From assembly GCF_001439665.1 (NCBI RefSeq), contig NZ_LMAK01000004.1:1-64000 (forward strand): 64,000 bases of DNA, read 5' to 3'. The notes beneath the pieces were generated by a model, which searched no databases, was not told the DNA's origin, and saw only the letters and a program-made list of their open reading frames with translations. This stretch comes from Formosa algae (GTDB taxonomy: Bacteria; Bacteroidota; Bacteroidia; Flavobacteriales; Flavobacteriaceae). Both the position numbers and the translations under genes were made by a program. This document shows, in pieces, positions 61,516-64,000 of this stretch. Every line of letters begins with the position of its first letter. Position 1 is the first letter of the stretch.

Positions 61516-61728
61516 AAATTTTGAATTTAGTTTAAAGCAAAAATAGAAATTAAATCATATTACGCAACATTCTTTGAATAATATTTAATTTAAAAGGGGT
61601 AAAATTGTAATAAATGCATATTTAGACGATGTGGTGCATTCTTTTTATTAATTAAAAAAATGTACGAAGACCGTTTTTAAATGCTCAATGCATTAAAAGT
61701 TTAGTTACTTTTACATAAACAGATTTTT

Positions 61729-62421
61729 ATGTCTAATCGTATTTTTATCTCTCTGCTAAAAAGCATAGATAAACAGTTTATAAAAGTTCTGGCACCAGAG
61801 ATTGCTCTTAACGATTATGTGTCTATAGATTTGTCTACGTCTAATGAATCTTTGCAATATGTTAACGTCTCTTCTTCCCAAGATTTAAATCAGTATATAA
61901 ATTTGTACATGGCAGAACATGGTGCGCATATTGCCTATGGTGGTTACATGGAAGTGCGCGATATATATAAACGCAGTACATATTTTAATACAGCTGTTAA
62001 TACGTCTATCAGGAATATACATATTGGAATGGATTTGTGGTGTAAAGCAGGAACTCCAGTATTAGCGGCTTTAGATGGCGAAGTGCATGGTTTTAAAAAT
62101 AATATGAATTACGGAGATTATGGCCCTACTATTATTCTGAAACATACAATTTCTGATGTTGTGTTTTATACGTTATATGGCCATTTAAGTTCTGAATCTA
62201 TTGCTACATTAGAAGTCGGACAACAGGTTAAACAAGGTCATAAAATAGCCGAATTAGGTACTTCTGACGTGAATGGCGATTATCCACCGCATTTGCATTT
62301 TCAAATTATACACGATATTCAAGAATATTTTGGAGATTATCCAGGAGTTTGTAGTGAAACCGATTTAGAATTTTACACTGCCAATTGTCCAGATCCTAAT
62401 TTATTATTGAAAATGTATTAA
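61729..62421 (+). CDS. M23-family (LytM-like) peptidase without evident signal peptide
   Basis: 230 aa. The M23 metal site is complete: HIGMDLW (His98, Asp102) and PPHLHFQII (about 186-194), with YTLYGHLSS between. M23 enzymes cut peptidoglycan peptide bridges in the periplasm. The N-terminal ~60 residues (SNRIFISLLKSIDKQF) do not look like a Sec signal or membrane helix, so export is uncertain. It lies 12 bp before the sulfurtransferase gene. Confidence 0.88.
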   Translation: MSNRIFISLLKSIDKQFIKVLAPEIALNDYVSIDLSTSNESLQYVNVSSSQDLNQYINLYMAEHGAHIAYGGYMEVRDIYKRSTYFNTAVNTSIRNIHIGMDLWCKAGTPVLAALDGEVHGFKNNMNYGDYGPTIILKHTISDVVFYTLYGHLSSESIATLEVGQQVKQGHKIAELGTSDVNGDYPPHLHFQIIHDIQEYFGDYPGVCSETDLEFYTANCPDPNLLLKMY

Positions 62422-62433
62422 TTCATCTTTAAT

Positions 62434-63264
62434 ATGAATACAATACTTGTAAGCAGTACATGGCTAAATAATCATTTAAACGATTCGGATTTAATTGTAT
62501 TAGATGCTAGCCAAGCGAAGACTGCGACTGGTGAAAAATCGGATTTAGAAAACATCCAAATTCCTGGAGCGCGTATTTTTAATTTAAAAAAAGATTTTAG
62601 TTTACAGTCTTCAGATTTACCAAATATGTTACCAGAAGCACGTACATTTGAAGCATCTTGTAGACGTTTAGGTATTAATAAATCGAGTAAAATAGTTGTT
62701 TACGATAATTTAGGAGTCTATTATAGTCCTAGAGTTTGGTGGATGTTTAAAACAATGGGGTACGAAAATATAGCTGTGTTAGATGGAGGTTTACCACATT
62801 GGGTTAGTAATCGATATAAAACAGAACCTAAAGTTTGTTCACGTTTTAACACAGGTGATTTTACGGCAACGTTAAATAGTAAGCACGTTAAAACCTTCAG
62901 TTTTGTAAAACAAAATATAAAAAATCAGGATAGTATACTTATAGATGCCCGATCTGAAAAACGTTTTAAAGGTCTTGCTCCAGAGCCACGAGAAGGGTTA
63001 GCTTCTGGACATATTCCAAATGCCATAAATATACCGTTTACAACTGTACTTGACACGGATTGTTTTAAAACAAAAACAGCACTCAAAGCCGTTTTCGCTG
63101 CTTATAATATTAAGGATAAACCTTTAGTGTTTAGTTGTGGTTCTGGTGTAACGGCATGTATTGTTTTACTTGGCAGCACTTTGGTTTTAACTCAAGAAAC
63201 GGCTGTTTATGATGGATCTTGGACGGAGTGGGCACAACATAAAGATTCCGAAATTATCTGCTAA
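62434..63264 (+). CDS. sseA: 3-mercaptopyruvate-type sulfurtransferase (tandem rhodanese)
   Basis: 276 aa with two rhodanese domains. The N-terminal one (about 5-125) is inactive, and the C-terminal one (about 150-270) carries the active-site loop SCGSGVTA (Cys at about 232). The CGSGVTA form is typical of mercaptopyruvate sulfurtransferases rather than CRKGVTA thiosulfate enzymes. It transfers sulfane sulfur, possibly from mercaptopyruvate to thiol acceptors. It is co-directional with the M23 gene, 12 bp apart. Confidence 0.92.
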   Translation: MNTILVSSTWLNNHLNDSDLIVLDASQAKTATGEKSDLENIQIPGARIFNLKKDFSLQSSDLPNMLPEARTFEASCRRLGINKSSKIVVYDNLGVYYSPRVWWMFKTMGYENIAVLDGGLPHWVSNRYKTEPKVCSRFNTGDFTATLNSKHVKTFSFVKQNIKNQDSILIDARSEKRFKGLAPEPREGLASGHIPNAINIPFTTVLDTDCFKTKTALKAVFAAYNIKDKPLVFSCGSGVTACIVLLGSTLVLTQETAVYDGSWTEWAQHKDSEIIC

Positions 63265-63284
63265 AACAGAAACGTAAATAACGT

Positions 63285-63776
63285 TTACTTTATTTTTTCA
63301 AATTCAAAAGGAATAGTAATCTCTTTATTTGAAACTTCGGCATGAGCTACTGCGCCTTCAGTCCAATACTTAATCAGATTTGGGAACTCTATCTCGGTGT
63401 TCTCAAAAGTGAAAGATGTATCATCATGCTGAATATTATTAAATGTAACCCAATCGGCTTCATCAGGTGTTTTAACTTTTAAAATCCATCCTTCAGACGC
63501 TTTAATAAATTGCATGTGTTCTTGTTGTATTGTGTCTCCATTATGCATAGTAAAACCAATGCCGTCGTAGTGCGATACGTCTATTTTTTTCCAATGTTCA
63601 AAAGTGTCTTTGCCATCTTCTTCATTTAAACGTTTCCATTCTCCTAATAACCAATCAAAATCTTTAGCATCTTCAGCTATCGTTATTGGCGTATCTTCAA
63701 GTATTTTGTCTTGCTTTTTACTTTGATTGCATGCGCTCAGGACAACCCCTAAACAAATAATGATAAGTTTTTTCAT
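63285..63776 (-). CDS. DUF6265 lipoprotein
   Basis: 163 aa. A lipoprotein signal ends at VLSAC (Cys16). The core DFDWLLGEWKRLNEEDGKDTFEHWKKIDVSHYDGIGFTM (split around 39-76) is a beta-rich region of the DUF6265 type (lipocalin-like). The function is unknown; it is probably periplasmic and membrane-attached. It stands alone on the minus strand, convergent with the sulfurtransferase gene. Confidence 0.85.
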   Translation of the reverse strand: MKKLIIICLGVVLSACNQSKKQDKILEDTPITIAEDAKDFDWLLGEWKRLNEEDGKDTFEHWKKIDVSHYDGIGFTMHNGDTIQQEHMQFIKASEGWILKVKTPDEADWVTFNNIQHDDTSFTFENTEIEFPNLIKYWTEGAVAHAEVSNKEITIPFEFEKIK

Positions 63777-63799
63777 AAGTTATAGTTGGATTTAAGTTT

Positions 63800-64000
63800 C
63801 TAATTTAAACTAAAAACATGATAATCACCTGATTTTAAGTTGGTTTTACTGTTTGTGTTAGCGTTTACAGTGATGGTGGTTTCTGTGTCTCCAAGGTTAT
63901 ATACTTTTAATGTTCCGTTAATAACTTCGAGATGTAAATCCGATTTTTCAGTAGCTTCTAATATTATCCCATTATGATTCATTTTCTGTATTCCAAAGGC
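63800..64000 (-). CDS. 3' end of a gene that continues beyond the window
   Basis: The minus-strand frame stays open to the last base of the window: six codons precede the first Met (63982) with no stop. The visible 66 residues end DYHVFSLN, with a beta-rich pattern (LHLEVINGTLKVYNLGDTET) like the C-terminal beta-sandwich of many larger secreted enzymes. I do not recognise the family. Starting the gene at 63982 would be wrong if the frame continues upstream. Confidence 0.55.
   Translation of the reverse strand, partial: AFGIQKMNHNGIILEATEKSDLHLEVINGTLKVYNLGDTETTITVNANTNSKTNLKSGDYHVFSLN

Overview
The window looks like chromosome from a marine, AT-rich Flavobacteriaceae bacterium (Bacteroidota). 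The signs are a SusC/SusD-type alginate locus, Bacteroidota-typical families (DUF4293, DUF1599, the BT_3928 DoxX family, a long Rho with a basic insertion), promoter elements of the Bacteroidota form TAnnTTTG, and frequent absence of Shine-Dalgarno sequences. No rRNA, CRISPR array, transposase, integrase or phage structural gene was seen.

Layout. (1) 1-13081 is an accessory, defence-type region: an oriT-like palindrome and a decayed ORF, a three-gene HipBST-type toxin-antitoxin module, a type I restriction-modification operon (hsdM-hsdS-DUF262/DUF1524-hsdR-YgjP-like peptidase), an unknown gene, and a tRNA-Arg(ACG) whose 3' end faces this block. (2) 13222-28240 is mostly housekeeping: clpS, prmA, an OprP-like porin, tpiA, a DppB-type permease, a DoxX-like protein, DUF1599, folP-lipoprotein-cdaA (c-di-AMP synthesis), an ABC exporter, truA, a YfcE-type phosphoesterase, DUF4293, rho and an AraC regulator. 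(3) 28683-37916 is rich in signalling and stress genes: response regulator, multi-PAS histidine kinase, HPF-like protein, YihY, CsbD, a Rho_N/SAP-like small protein, AI-2E-type transporter, DUF1328, an acidic mini-lipoprotein, an AraC regulator and a SYLF protein. (4) 38523-46026 holds an MBOAT/SGNH polysaccharide O-acetylation pair, a UspA protein, a LacI regulator, a cytochrome c lipoprotein and a kelch protein. (5) 46247-59834 is an alginate utilisation locus. (6) 60220-64000 carries DUF1304, an outer-membrane beta-barrel, an M23 peptidase, a mercaptopyruvate sulfurtransferase, a DUF6265 lipoprotein and the 3' end of a further gene.

How the alginate genes work together (family knowledge plus context): a surface PL7 lyase cuts alginate; a PKD-containing lipoprotein and SusD bind the products; SusC imports them; a periplasmic PL17 lyase releases unsaturated monouronates; an ExuT-like MFS transporter moves them inward; a KdgF-like cupin promotes conversion to DEH; an SDR reduces DEH to KDG. 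KDG kinase and KDPG aldolase are not in the window. A FadR-subfamily GntR regulator is encoded inside the locus. Three promoters (upstream of the PL17 unit, susC and gntR) carry TGGnnnACCA palindromes in a fixed 13-bp register relative to the -7 element. This is the most striking new regulatory observation here, and it resembles the TGGTATACCA operators of the hexuronate regulators UxuR/ExuR.

All calls rest on reading the sequence and ORF translations by eye. No database search was possible.
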